Below, in pieces: positions 52,192 through 60,999 of a stretch of DNA of 64,000 nt. Below the pieces are notes generated by a model. It saw only the letters and a list, made by a program, of their open reading frames with translations. It was not told where the DNA came from and did no database searches. Numbering within the stretch: position 1 is the first letter of the stretch; each line of letters opens with the position of its first letter. The stretch is taken from contig NZ_SHLX01000012.1 of assembly GCF_004764705.1 (NCBI RefSeq), positions 62,001 to 126,000 of the forward strand. The letters run 5' to 3'. The position numbers were made by a program, and so were the translations under genes. Origin of the DNA: Paenibacillus cymbidii (GTDB lineage Bacteria; Bacillota; Bacilli; Paenibacillales; NBRC-103111).

Positions 52192-52315
52192 CGCCGAGTG
52201 TCCCGCACCGCCGTCGCCCGATTCCATCGGCGCGGCTTTTTATGTTACGCTAGCGGTAACCGATGCGGGGCGCGAGCCGCCGCAACCGCCTAACGACCCG
52301 AGGAGGATGCAACGC

Positions 52316-53299
52316 TTGAGCAAACGGTACGAAAACATGGACGGCGTCAGCACGAAAAAAACGCTGTCCGATCTGAGAAAATGGCGCAAGGAACGGAAAA
52401 TCCGCCTGCAGACGAAAAACTTCATGTACACGGTTCCCGCTGTCCGGGACGTCGACACGGAGCAGCTTCATAGCCGCTCGCAGGAAGCGGAAATCACGTG
52501 GATCGGACATGCCACGTTCCTCATCAAGCTGGGCGGGCTGACGATCGTAACCGACCCGGTATGGGCGGAGAAGATGGCGTTCCAGCCGCGGCTGTCGCCG
52601 CCCGGCGTTCCGCTTGCGGATATGCCGGCGATCGACGCCGTGCTCATTTCGCACGGCCATTACGACCACCTGGACATCCCCACGCTGCGCAAGCTGAAGG
52701 GCGAGCCGCAGCTGTTCGTGCCCGAGGGGCTGGCCGCGATGCTGCGGCGCAAAGGCTTCAAACGTGTGACCGAGCTCGCCTGGTGGCAGTCGACGGCGCT
52801 GGCCGACGTTCGCTTCACCTTCGTGCCGGCGCAGCATTGGACGCGGCGCACGCCGTGGGACATGAATACGTCCCACTGGGGCGGCTGGGTGCTGGCGGAC
52901 GGCCGGGCCGGGGCCGGGTCTTCCGGCCGCCGGCACGCGACGGTTTATTTCGGCGGCGACAGCGGCTATTTCCGCGGCTTCGCCGAGATCGGCCGGCGCT
53001 TCGCGATCGACTACGCGCTGCTGCCGATCGGCGCCTACGAGCCGGAATGGTTTATGGCGTCATCCCACATGACGCCGGAAGAGGCGGTGCAGGCGTTTCT
53101 CGACACCGGCGCGCGCTTCATGGTGCCGATGCATTACGGCGCCTTCAAGCTCGCCGACGACACGCCGAAGGAAGCGCTCGACCGGCTGCTTGCCGATTGG
53201 CGCCGGCGCGGGCTGGAGGAACGCGGGCTCCTGATCCCGCGGCTCGGCGAGCCGTTCGGCGAGAAGAAGGCGCCGAAGCCGCAACATGTCATCAAATGA
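52316..53299 (+). CDS. Metallo-beta-lactamase-fold hydrolase (NAPE-PLD/UlaG-like)
   Basis: 327 residues. The beta-lactamase_2 fold carries WIGHATFLIKLGGLTIVTDPV, ISHGHYDHLDIP (HxHxDH zinc motif), VPAQHWTRRT, VYFGGDSGYF and a final His in VPMHYGAFKL. This set is typical of the NAPE-hydrolysing phospholipase D/UlaG-like group; substrates of bacterial members are mostly unproved. The likely start is TTG 52316, with AGGAGG 9 bases before it; an ATG at 52307 overlaps the site. The long open frame upstream comes from the repeat element. Monocistronic in appearance. Confidence 0.9.
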   Translation: MSKRYENMDGVSTKKTLSDLRKWRKERKIRLQTKNFMYTVPAVRDVDTEQLHSRSQEAEITWIGHATFLIKLGGLTIVTDPVWAEKMAFQPRLSPPGVPLADMPAIDAVLISHGHYDHLDIPTLRKLKGEPQLFVPEGLAAMLRRKGFKRVTELAWWQSTALADVRFTFVPAQHWTRRTPWDMNTSHWGGWVLADGRAGAGSSGRRHATVYFGGDSGYFRGFAEIGRRFAIDYALLPIGAYEPEWFMASSHMTPEEAVQAFLDTGARFMVPMHYGAFKLADDTPKEALDRLLADWRRRGLEERGLLIPRLGEPFGEKKAPKPQHVIK

Positions 53300-53405
53300 A
53301 CAGCCATGTCATGAAAATCCTCTTTCGGCCCGCGCGGTTTGACGGCGATAATAGGGCTGAATGCCGGCGTTTGCGCGTTACCACAATCTCAAGCGGAAGG
53401 TCCGG

Positions 53406-55151
53406 ATGCCGCCCATGCAACGCAAATCGTGGCCACACACGCTGTTCCCGAAGCTGGTGTTCGCTTTCCTGCTTGTGATCATTCCGCTGTATCTCCTCGG
53501 CATCACGATGAACCGGCTGCTTGAGTCCAGCGTGCAGAAGGAGCTCTCGAACTCGCTGCAATCGCGAGTCAGCTACTATACGAATTCGCTCGAAACGGAG
53601 CGAACGCACATGACGACGCTGCTGCGCGATTTTGTCATCGACCAGGATCTGCATCATTTTACGTTCGTGAGCAACTTTATGACGCTGTTCGAATGGTCGG
53701 AGACGGTAACCCGCATCCAGAACAAACTGCTGATGATCCGCAATTCGAGCATCTATATCAAAGAAGTGAAAGCCCATTTCCTCACGCTCGGCCGCACCCT
53801 GTCGAGCAACAAGTCGATCACCGAAACGCTCGACCCCGATTACGAAGCGGTGAAGCCGGCCTATGGCTCGAACGACCCCGGCTTCATCTCCTGGCAGGAC
53901 AGGTTGTTCCTCGGCTTGTCCTATCCGGAGTCGGAGGTGCAAGGCCGCAAGCCGTCCTTTGTGCTGTCGCTCGAGCTGGATACCGGCACACTGCGCAAGT
54001 CGCTGCTGCAAATGATCGATTACGAGCGCTCCGGCGCGTTCATGATCAGCCCGCAGGCGGGCTGGTCGATCGCCAACGCGGGGGATGCGGAAGCCGTTGC
54101 CGCCGTTTCCGGATTCGCCAGGCAGCAATTTGCGGCGGGGCGGATGAGCGGCTTGTCGCCGCTTGCGATCGGCGGCAGCGACTATTTGGTCGCCTACGAA
54201 TATTCCGCGCTGCTCGGCAGCTATGTCGTCGTTTACATTCCCCACCGCCAGGTGTTCGGGCAGATCGAGTCGTACCGCCAGCTGTACTGGCTGCTCTCGC
54301 TCATCGCCCTGCTCATCATCGTCGCCTACTCCTACTGGTTGTTCCGGCTTATTCACAAGCCGCTGCAGAAGCTGATCCGCTCGTTTCGCAAAGTGGAGGG
54401 AGGCAGCCTCGAGCCCGCGGCGCTGCCGCGCAGCGACGACGAGTTCCGCTACTTGTTCCAGTCGTTCAACCGCATGGTCGACCAGCTCAAGGTGCTGTTC
54501 CAGGAAGTGTACGAGCAGAAGCTGCGCGCCCAGAGCTCGGAGCTGAAGCAGCTGCAGTCGCAGATCAACCCCCATTTTCTGTACAACACGTATTTTATTC
54601 TGAACCGGCTGGCCAAAATGAAAGACCAGGAAAACGTGCTTCGCTTCAGCCGTTATCTCGGCGAATACTTCCAATACATTACGCGCACCGCGGCCAGCGA
54701 CGTGCCGTTCGAGGACGAGTACAAGCATTCCACCACCTATGCGGCGATTCAAACGATCCGTTTCTCGGAGCGCATCCAGGCGCACTTCGCCGAGTTGCCG
54801 GAAGGCAGCGGCAAATTGACCGTGCCGAAGCTCATCCTTCAGCCGGTCATCGAAAACGCCTACAAGCACGGGCTCGAACAGCGGCTCCAGGGCGGTTTGA
54901 TCGCCGTCGCCGCGGATCAGCAAGCCGGCACACTGGTCGTCACGGTCGAAGACAACGGCGAGCGGCTGACCGACGAAGGGTTGACGGCGCTGCGGCTGAG
55001 CTTGCAGTCGCTGGGGCCGGACAGCGAATATACGGGCTTGCTCAATGTGCATCGCCGGCTGCAAATTCATTACGGCGGCGGAAGCGGCATTGACGTGGAG
55101 CGCGGCGAACAGGGCGGGCTGAAAGTCGTCCTGACGATCGTTTACAACTAG
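53406..55151 (+). CDS. YesM-type sensor histidine kinase, system 3
   Basis: 581 residues. TM1 ~15-35 (FPKLVFAFLLVIIPLYLLGI), an extracellular sensor ~36-290, TM2 ~292-314, HAMP (IHKPLQKLIRSFRKVEGG), His_kinase NPHFLYNTYFILNRLAK (His ~388) and HATPase with QPVIENAYKHG, DNGERLTDEG and TGLLNVHRRL. ATG 53406 has AAGG 6 bases ahead. It precedes its response regulator by 26 bases. Partner of the importer at 56.9-60.5 kb. Confidence 0.94.
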   Translation: MPPMQRKSWPHTLFPKLVFAFLLVIIPLYLLGITMNRLLESSVQKELSNSLQSRVSYYTNSLETERTHMTTLLRDFVIDQDLHHFTFVSNFMTLFEWSETVTRIQNKLLMIRNSSIYIKEVKAHFLTLGRTLSSNKSITETLDPDYEAVKPAYGSNDPGFISWQDRLFLGLSYPESEVQGRKPSFVLSLELDTGTLRKSLLQMIDYERSGAFMISPQAGWSIANAGDAEAVAAVSGFARQQFAAGRMSGLSPLAIGGSDYLVAYEYSALLGSYVVVYIPHRQVFGQIESYRQLYWLLSLIALLIIVAYSYWLFRLIHKPLQKLIRSFRKVEGGSLEPAALPRSDDEFRYLFQSFNRMVDQLKVLFQEVYEQKLRAQSSELKQLQSQINPHFLYNTYFILNRLAKMKDQENVLRFSRYLGEYFQYITRTAASDVPFEDEYKHSTTYAAIQTIRFSERIQAHFAELPEGSGKLTVPKLILQPVIENAYKHGLEQRLQGGLIAVAADQQAGTLVVTVEDNGERLTDEGLTALRLSLQSLGPDSEYTGLLNVHRRLQIHYGGGSGIDVERGEQGGLKVVLTIVYN

Positions 55152-55177
55152 CAAACAAGGGGAAGGGAGCCGAGCTG

Positions 55178-56818
55178 ATGTACCGTCTGCTGCTTGTCGA
55201 CGACGAACCGATTATCGTGGAAGGCTTGCACGACTTGTTCCGCGGCAGCGACGAGCTGCAGCTGGAAATTTATTGCGCGTTTAACGCCCGCGAGGCGCTC
55301 GCCATCGCCGGCAAAATGCGGATCGATGTCGTGCTGACCGACATCGCCATGCCGGAGATGAACGGCATCGAGCTGCAGAAGGAAATGAACCGGCTCTGGC
55401 CGCGCTGCAAGGTCGTTTTTCTGACCGGCTACAACGACTTCGACTACATCCGCAGCTCGCTCCGCCAAGGGGCGATCGATTACGTGCTGAAAACCGAAGA
55501 AGACGAAACGATCGTCGCCGCCATCGCCAAAACGCTGGACCTGATCGAGCGGGAGTGGCAATACGAGCAGATGCTCGACAAAGCCCGCGGCAGCTTGGTG
55601 AAGGCGATGCCGATGCTGCGCAAGGAATATTTGAGCGAGCTGCTGAGAGGCGAAGCCGCAAGCGAGCTGTCGCGGCGCGCGAGCTTCGCCGAGCTCGGCG
55701 TGCCGCTGGATGCCGCGGCGCCCGTGCTGTTCGTCGCCGGACGCGTCGACAGCTGGCGCGACGACTTGATCGTCGGGGACAAGGCGTTGTTTTTGTTTTC
55801 CGTCAACAATATCGTGGAGGACTTCTTCGGGCCTGCATTCCGGCTCGTTTATGTGCCGCTGACCCCGGATCGTCTGCTGTGGATCATGCAGCCGAAGCCG
55901 GAGGCGTTCCCGGCGGACGGCGCGCAGGCGGAAGAAATTCGCCGCTTCCTGCTCGGCACGATGGAGTCGGCGCAGGGCGCCTGCCGCGACTATTTGAAGC
56001 TGCCGATGTCGTTTGTCGTCGGCGGCAGCCTGATCTCGTGGGAGGAGCTGCCGGACAAATACGACCGCGTCTCCGTGCTGTTCGCGCGCGGCCTCGGCCT
56101 CGGGCAGCAGATGCTGCTTACCGACGAGCACATGCTTGACCTGCAGCGCAGCGAGGACCGCGGCAAGGTGAACCGGATTCACCTGCTCGGGCAATACCTG
56201 GAGAACAAGGAGCATGACAAGTTCAACGACTTGTATGCCGACATCATGGCGTCCGTGCACGGCGCGCCTAATATGCAAACCGGCATCGCGCTGGAAGTTT
56301 TTTTCTCCCTGGCCGCCATCTTCGTCTCGTACTTGAACCGGTCGCAGCTGATGAGCGAAATGCAGGGCAAAATCCAGATCAACCAGCTCACCTCCATTCA
56401 GGAACACGCTTCGTGGCGGGACGTGACCGACTATTTTCAGAAACTGGCCGACTTGCTGTTCTCCCGCACGGCGGACGAAAACGAGCAAGTGACAGACGAC
56501 GTGGTGCGCAAGCTGAACGCCTATATCGAAGCCAATCTGCACAAGGACGTGTCCCTTACCCAGCTGTCGGAAGTCGCGTTTCTGGCGCCGGCCTACTTGT
56601 CCCGCCTGTACAAGATGAAGACGGGCGTGAGTATCACCGACTACATTACGACGCTGCGCATCCAGATCGCCAAACGGCTGCTGACCGAGTCGCAGCTGCA
56701 AATCCGCGAGGTGGGAGCGGCGATCGGCTATGACACGCCGTCGTATTTTTCGCGTTTTTTCCGCCGGGAAACGGACATGACGCCGCAAGAATATCGCGAC
56801 GCGGTCAAGAAGTCATGA
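55178..56818 (+). CDS. YesN-type response regulator (REC + AraC HTH), system 3
   Basis: 546 residues. Receiver with VDDE at 7-10 and phospho-acceptor Asp55 (VLTDIAMPEMNG); the usual Lys is at DYVLKTEEDE, where YVLK is followed by TE rather than the usual P. A long central region and a C-terminal AraC double HTH (LTQLSEVAFLAPAYLSRLYKMK; IREVGAAIGYDTPSYFSRFFRRETDMTPQEY) complete the protein. Site AAGGGAG ahead of ATG 55178. Presumed activator of the binding protein and permease genes that follow after 98 bases. Confidence 0.94.
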   Translation: MYRLLLVDDEPIIVEGLHDLFRGSDELQLEIYCAFNAREALAIAGKMRIDVVLTDIAMPEMNGIELQKEMNRLWPRCKVVFLTGYNDFDYIRSSLRQGAIDYVLKTEEDETIVAAIAKTLDLIEREWQYEQMLDKARGSLVKAMPMLRKEYLSELLRGEAASELSRRASFAELGVPLDAAAPVLFVAGRVDSWRDDLIVGDKALFLFSVNNIVEDFFGPAFRLVYVPLTPDRLLWIMQPKPEAFPADGAQAEEIRRFLLGTMESAQGACRDYLKLPMSFVVGGSLISWEELPDKYDRVSVLFARGLGLGQQMLLTDEHMLDLQRSEDRGKVNRIHLLGQYLENKEHDKFNDLYADIMASVHGAPNMQTGIALEVFFSLAAIFVSYLNRSQLMSEMQGKIQINQLTSIQEHASWRDVTDYFQKLADLLFSRTADENEQVTDDVVRKLNAYIEANLHKDVSLTQLSEVAFLAPAYLSRLYKMKTGVSITDYITTLRIQIAKRLLTESQLQIREVGAAIGYDTPSYFSRFFRRETDMTPQEYRDAVKKS

Positions 56819-56869
56819 AAGGGACAGCGATGTAAAGACATTCTGATTTCGGGCCCATACGCCCCCTCC

Positions 56870-56875
56870 TATAAT
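56870..56875 (+). promoter_or_regulatory. -10 element ahead of the system 3 binding-protein gene
   Basis: A perfect TATAAT lies 42 bases before ATG 56917, in the gap after the response regulator. The -35 is weak (TTTCGG at 17 bases), as expected for an activator-dependent promoter, which fits control by the AraC-type regulator. Confidence 0.5.
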
Positions 56876-56916
56876 GAAAAGTGTAATCGACAGAATCATG
56901 AAGGGGAGGAATACCC

Positions 56917-58650
56917 ATGAACGCCCGCAAGTGGAGAAAGGTGTCGCTTGCCGCGCTGATCGGTACGGTGACGGTTGTAAGCGCGTGCAGCAAAGGCGGT
57001 GAATCGTCTTCCGGCTCGTCCAGCCCGAGTCCCAGCACGGCGGCATCGTCATCGCCATCCGCCTCGGCGGCGCCGTCCGTCGCCAATGGGCCGCTGACGA
57101 AGTATCCGCAGGAAATTACCGTGACGACCGTTCGTTCGGCGAATGCGGCAACGAAATACCAGGCCGGCGACACGCTGGACAGCAACATTTGGACCAAGAG
57201 CTTCAAGGCGGACTTGAACATCAACGTCACCAACAAATGGACCGTCAGCGACCAGCAATTCAAAAACAAACTGACCGTGTCGATGGTGTCCGGCGATCTG
57301 CCCGACTTTTTCCTTGTCGACGACCAGCAGCTGCAGCTGCTCGTGCAAGCCGGCCAAATCATGGATTTGACCGATCTGTACAACAAGTACGCAACCGATC
57401 TGACGAAACAAACATTCGGCAACGACATGAAGTCGGTGCGTATGCAAGCGGCTACCTTCGGCGGCAAACTGATGGCGATTCCGAACGGCGGCGGTTCGCA
57501 TGACGATCTCCCGATGGTCTGGGTCCGCAAGGACTGGCTGGACGCGCTGAACCTGCAGCCGCCGAAAACGATGGACGACGTCATGAACATCGCCAAAGCT
57601 TTTGCCAACAACGATCCGGACAAAAACGGCAAAAAGGACACCTTTGGCCTGAGCCTCGATTACAACCTGTGGGGCGGCTGGTCCGGCCTCGACGGTTTCT
57701 TCAACGGTTACGGCGCTTATGCGTTCAACCCGACCAAAGGCTCGGGCACGAACCTGGTGTTCCTGAAAGGCGCGGACGGCAAACCGGCGTACGCCGATAT
57801 TCAGCCGGAAGTGAAAACGGCGCTCGGCAAGCTGCAGGAGCTGTTCAAGGCGGGCGCGATCAACCCGGAATTCAGCGTCATCGACGGCGCCAAGTCGGGC
57901 GAACTGGCGACGCAAGGCAAGGTTGGCATGAGCTTCGGGCAATGGTGGGTCGGCACTTGGCCGATCGCCGATATGAAGAAGGCCGATCCGAAAGTCGAGT
58001 GGCAGGCGTACCCGCTCGTTTCCGCGGACGGCAAGCCGGTCAAGGGACTCAGCACCAGCGCTCTCCCGACCAAGTTCTACGTCATCAACAAAAACGCCAA
58101 AAATCCGGAAGCCGTCTTCAAGCTGCTGAACTACTTCAATGAAAAAGTGTACGGCAAAACGCCGGACGAAACTTACCACCAGGTAGTCAAGGACGGCACC
58201 ACGTATCAGGTGTTCTCCTACGCGCCAATTGTCGGCACGCCGACGGAAACGAACCAGAACGACTATGAAGCGATCCAGGCGGCGCTGCAATCGAATGACG
58301 CCACGAAGCTGACGCCTGCGGCGAACACCTATTACACGGCTATTCAGAAGTACAAAACCGGCGATTTCGGCAATTTCGTCTGGTGGTCGACGTTCGGTCC
58401 GAGCGGCGCGTTCGGCATCCTCGGCAATTACAAGAAAAACAACCTGGTCGTCGAATCGGGCTACACGGCGCCGCCGACCGAAACGATGGTCAGCAAAGGC
58501 CCGACGCTGCGCGACCTCGAAGCGAAGGCATTCACGAAAATCATTATGGGTGATCCGCTCGATTCGTTCGACGATTTCGTCAAACAATGGAAGCAGCAAG
58601 GCGGCGATCAAATCCTGAAGGAAGTCGCCGAAAGCGGCAAATTCAACTGA
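56917..58650 (+). CDS. Extracellular solute-binding lipoprotein, system 3
   Basis: 577 residues. Lipobox VSAC (Cys24), Ser/Gly linker, then a LipO-type sugar-binding fold. The calcium-loop-like DPDKNGKKDTFGL motif is present, with many aromatic residues (YNLWGGWSGLDGFFNGYG; QWWVGTWPIADM) that suit carbohydrate stacking. GGGGAGG before ATG 56917. Delivers a sugar to the two permeases that follow. A partial terminator hairpin separates it from them, giving extra binding protein. Confidence 0.94.
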   Translation: MNARKWRKVSLAALIGTVTVVSACSKGGESSSGSSSPSPSTAASSSPSASAAPSVANGPLTKYPQEITVTTVRSANAATKYQAGDTLDSNIWTKSFKADLNINVTNKWTVSDQQFKNKLTVSMVSGDLPDFFLVDDQQLQLLVQAGQIMDLTDLYNKYATDLTKQTFGNDMKSVRMQAATFGGKLMAIPNGGGSHDDLPMVWVRKDWLDALNLQPPKTMDDVMNIAKAFANNDPDKNGKKDTFGLSLDYNLWGGWSGLDGFFNGYGAYAFNPTKGSGTNLVFLKGADGKPAYADIQPEVKTALGKLQELFKAGAINPEFSVIDGAKSGELATQGKVGMSFGQWWVGTWPIADMKKADPKVEWQAYPLVSADGKPVKGLSTSALPTKFYVINKNAKNPEAVFKLLNYFNEKVYGKTPDETYHQVVKDGTTYQVFSYAPIVGTPTETNQNDYEAIQAALQSNDATKLTPAANTYYTAIQKYKTGDFGNFVWWSTFGPSGAFGILGNYKKNNLVVESGYTAPPTETMVSKGPTLRDLEAKAFTKIIMGDPLDSFDDFVKQWKQQGGDQILKEVAESGKFN

Positions 58651-58671
58651 TTCGTTATGCGTGAGCGGTGC

Positions 58672-58700
58672 GGAGGAGGGAGCTTGCCTCCCTCCTTTTC
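58672..58700 (+). terminator. Partial terminator hairpin between lipoprotein and permease genes
   Basis: GGAGGGAG (58675-58682) pairs with CTCCCTCC (58688-58695), extended by one A-T and one G-T pair, followed by TTTTCC. Probably reduces permease relative to binding-protein mRNA. Confidence 0.7.
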
Positions 58701-58729
58701 CATTGTCGCAAGCTTAGGAGGGACTCCGG

Positions 58730-59629
58730 ATGATCGGCAAATTTCGCAAAATCGCCTACCCGCTGCATGTGATGCTGCTCCCGGGACTCATCGTTATCGC
58801 CATCTTTTCCTACGGACCGATGGTCGGCATCGTCATCGCGTTTCAAAACTTCAATCCGACGAAGGGGCTGTTCGGCTCGAATTGGGTCGGACTGGAGCAT
58901 TTCCGTTACGTCTACAGCCTGCCCGATACGTACAACGTCATTCGCAACACGCTGGTCATCTCGTCGATGAAGCTGGTCGTCGACCTCGTCGTGACGATCG
59001 GCACGGCGCTCCTGCTCAATGAGATCCGGCTCAAGCTGTTCAAGCGTTCGATCCAGACGATCATTTATTTGCCGCACTTCCTGTCGTGGGTCATCTTGTC
59101 CGGCATTCTGATTGACGTGTTGTCTCCCAACACCGGCATGCTGAACGAATTTCTCGCCTGGCTCGGGTTCAAGCGGATCTTTTTCCTTGGCAACGAGAAC
59201 TGGTTCCCGTTCGTGCTGGTCGGCACGAATACGTGGAAGGAATTCGGCTTCGGCACGATCGTTTATTTGGCCGCGCTCACCGGCATCAACCCGGCATTGT
59301 ACGAAGCGGCGGTGCTCGACGGGGCAAGCCGCTGGAAGCAGACGCTTCATATTACGCTGCCCGGCATCACGCCGATCATCGTGCTGATGCTGACGCTGAG
59401 CGTCGGCAACATCCTGAACGCCGGCTTCGATCAGGTGTTCAACATGTACGGCCCGGCGGTTTATTCCACCGGCGACATTCTCGATACGTTCGTGTACCGC
59501 ACCGCGCTGATCAATGCGCAGCTTAGCGTGGCGACGGCGGTTGGGCTGTTCAAATCGGTCATTTCGTGTTTCCTCATTTCGGCGTCGTACCTGATCGCAT
59601 ACCGGCTGGCCAATTACCGCATCTTTTAG
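58730..59629 (+). CDS. Sugar ABC transporter permease (LplB type), system 3
   Basis: 299 residues, six membrane helices starting MLLPGLIVIAIFSYGPMVG. The loop FQNFNPTKGLFGSNWVGL and EAA loop GINPALYEAAVLDGAS are visible; the C-terminus is SYLIAYRLANYRIF. AGGAGG 8 bases before ATG 58730. Followed after 20 bases by the partner permease. Confidence 0.94.
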   Translation: MIGKFRKIAYPLHVMLLPGLIVIAIFSYGPMVGIVIAFQNFNPTKGLFGSNWVGLEHFRYVYSLPDTYNVIRNTLVISSMKLVVDLVVTIGTALLLNEIRLKLFKRSIQTIIYLPHFLSWVILSGILIDVLSPNTGMLNEFLAWLGFKRIFFLGNENWFPFVLVGTNTWKEFGFGTIVYLAALTGINPALYEAAVLDGASRWKQTLHITLPGITPIIVLMLTLSVGNILNAGFDQVFNMYGPAVYSTGDILDTFVYRTALINAQLSVATAVGLFKSVISCFLISASYLIAYRLANYRIF

Positions 59630-59649
59630 CGCCGCAAGGAGGGTTTTCC

Positions 59650-60537
59650 ATGGTACAGAACAAAACGTTTTCGCATCGGCTCGTAACGGCGCTGAACTAT
59701 GGCTTTCTTCTGGCGTTGGGACTGTTGTGCATTTTGCCGCTCCTTAACGTGCTGGCGGTTTCGTTCAGCTCGAAGGAGGCGATTTTGGCGGGCAAGGTGA
59801 CCTTCTGGCCGGTCGAATTTTCGATAAAAGCATATGCGTTCGTTGCGGTGAAAAAAGAGTTTTTGCGCTCGATCGGCATTTCGCTGGAGCGTGTGCTGCT
59901 CGGCACGACGATCAGCATGATCCTGACAATCCTGACGGCGTACCCGCTGTCGCGCGAAGTGAAGGCGTTCAAGTCGCGAACGGCGTACGCCTGGATCTTC
60001 GTGTTTACGATGCTGTTTTCGGGCGGGCTGGTGCCGGGATATGTCGTCGTCAAGCAGCTTGGGTTGATGGATACGATGTGGGCGCTGGTGCTTCCGGGTG
60101 CGGTGCCGATCTTCAACGTCATTCTGATGCTCAACTTCATGCGCAATTTGCCGAAGGAGCTGTCGGAAGCGGCGTTTATCGACGGGGCCGGGCACTGGCA
60201 GCTGCTGTGGCGCGTCGTGCTGCCGCTGTCGCTGCCGTCGCTTGCGACCGTCGGCCTGTTCACGATCGTCGGCCAATGGAATGAATGGTTCCACGGCATC
60301 CTGTACATGAACGATCCGAAGCATTACCCGCTCGCGAGCTATTTGCAGACGATCGTCATTCGTTACGACTTGACGCAAATTCGTTCGCCCGAGGAGATGC
60401 AGATGCTGAGCACGATCAACGATCGTGCGGTGCGGGCGGCGCAAATTTTTCTCGGGGCGCTGCCGATCTTCCTCGTGTATCCGTTCCTGCAGCGTTATTT
60501 CATGTCCGGCATCGTGCTCGGCAGCGTAAAAGAATAG
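59650..60537 (+). CDS. Sugar ABC transporter permease (LplC type), system 3
   Basis: 295 residues, six helices (first: YGFLLALGLLCILPLLNVL). EAA loop LPKELSEAAFIDGAG and C-terminus RYFMSGIVLGSVKE match LplC/YtcP permeases. ATG 59650 has AAGGAGGG 7 bases ahead; the frame opens further upstream inside the previous gene without a site. Last gene of system 3; a strong terminator follows. Confidence 0.94.
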   Translation: MVQNKTFSHRLVTALNYGFLLALGLLCILPLLNVLAVSFSSKEAILAGKVTFWPVEFSIKAYAFVAVKKEFLRSIGISLERVLLGTTISMILTILTAYPLSREVKAFKSRTAYAWIFVFTMLFSGGLVPGYVVVKQLGLMDTMWALVLPGAVPIFNVILMLNFMRNLPKELSEAAFIDGAGHWQLLWRVVLPLSLPSLATVGLFTIVGQWNEWFHGILYMNDPKHYPLASYLQTIVIRYDLTQIRSPEEMQMLSTINDRAVRAAQIFLGALPIFLVYPFLQRYFMSGIVLGSVKE

Positions 60538-60553
60538 GCGGCTCTGGTTACAG

Positions 60554-60599
60554 AACCGCAACCGTCAGGCGAGGGGCAGCCTGGCGGTTGTGGTTTTTT
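60554..60599 (+). terminator. Rho-independent terminator of system 3
   Basis: AACCGCAACCGTCAGGC (60554-60570) pairs with GCCTGGCGGTTGTGGTT (60579-60595), followed by TTTT (60596-60599). Located 17 bases after the last permease stop codon. Confidence 0.9.
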
Positions 60600-60645
60600 G
60601 CTCCGGGCAGCCGGCGGGGGAGAGGTTTTTGAAATCGTGTCTGTT

Positions 60646-60716
60646 GGTTATCCCATCGGCTCAAGTTGGGAAGTTGCCGAGAGGACAAGCACGTGCCAGT
60701 CTGAGCCAAGGGGATA
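60646..60716. repeat. GTTATCCC/GGGGATAG inverted pair of the second dispersed motif
   Basis: GTTATCCCATCGGCTCA (from 60649) and TGAGCCAAGGGGATAGC (to about 60719) form a ~70-bp inverted arrangement. It is the same motif as at 48.1-48.35 kb and sits just ahead of element copy E. No gene is seen in 60600-60788. Confidence 0.7.
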
Positions 60717-60788
60717 GCGGGCAGAAGAAGCAGGCCGTATATGATAAGGGGGGCGAGCCTGACTCAAGCGACATTTGGTTGCAGGCGA

Positions 60789-60981
60789 AAATAGCCCATG
60801 AAAAATGGCTTATTTGCTTCATTTCGGCCTTATCATCCCGAATAGCCAGCGAAAACACTGGCTATATCGGCCAAACAGCCTCAATCCGGGCAGATGGACA
60901 CGAAATAGCCAGTGAAATCACTGGCTATTTCGTGTCGACGGCCCATTTTTGACGAAATAGACCATAAAAGATGGCTTATCG
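60789..60981 (+). repeat. Four-palindrome element, copy E (forward orientation)
   Basis: Type II (60789-60815), type I (60840-60866), type I (60899-60934, a perfect palindrome with 17-bp arms: CACGAAATAGCCAGTGA and its complement around AA), type II (60957-60981), 193 bp. It ends 19 bases before the Gfo/Idh stop codon (61000, minus). Between converging genes. Spacers are closest to copy C. Confidence 0.92.
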
Positions 60982-60999
60982 CGTCGAGCTCGCGGCTTG

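Noticed and set aside
52181..52315. Upstream extension of the metallo-beta-lactamase-fold protein
   Set aside because: It would start inside the repeat element; AGGAGG at 52301 with TTG at 52316 is a better start.
53292..55154. Minus-strand 620-codon open frame across kinase 3
   Set aside because: Antisense to a kinase with all motifs, in a GC-rich gene; no independent support.
8557..60981. Repeat clusters as insertion-sequence remnants
   Set aside because: No transposase fragments were found inside or beside any of the five copies, and no target-site duplication was evident by eye; a non-autonomous origin remains possible and is left as a finding.
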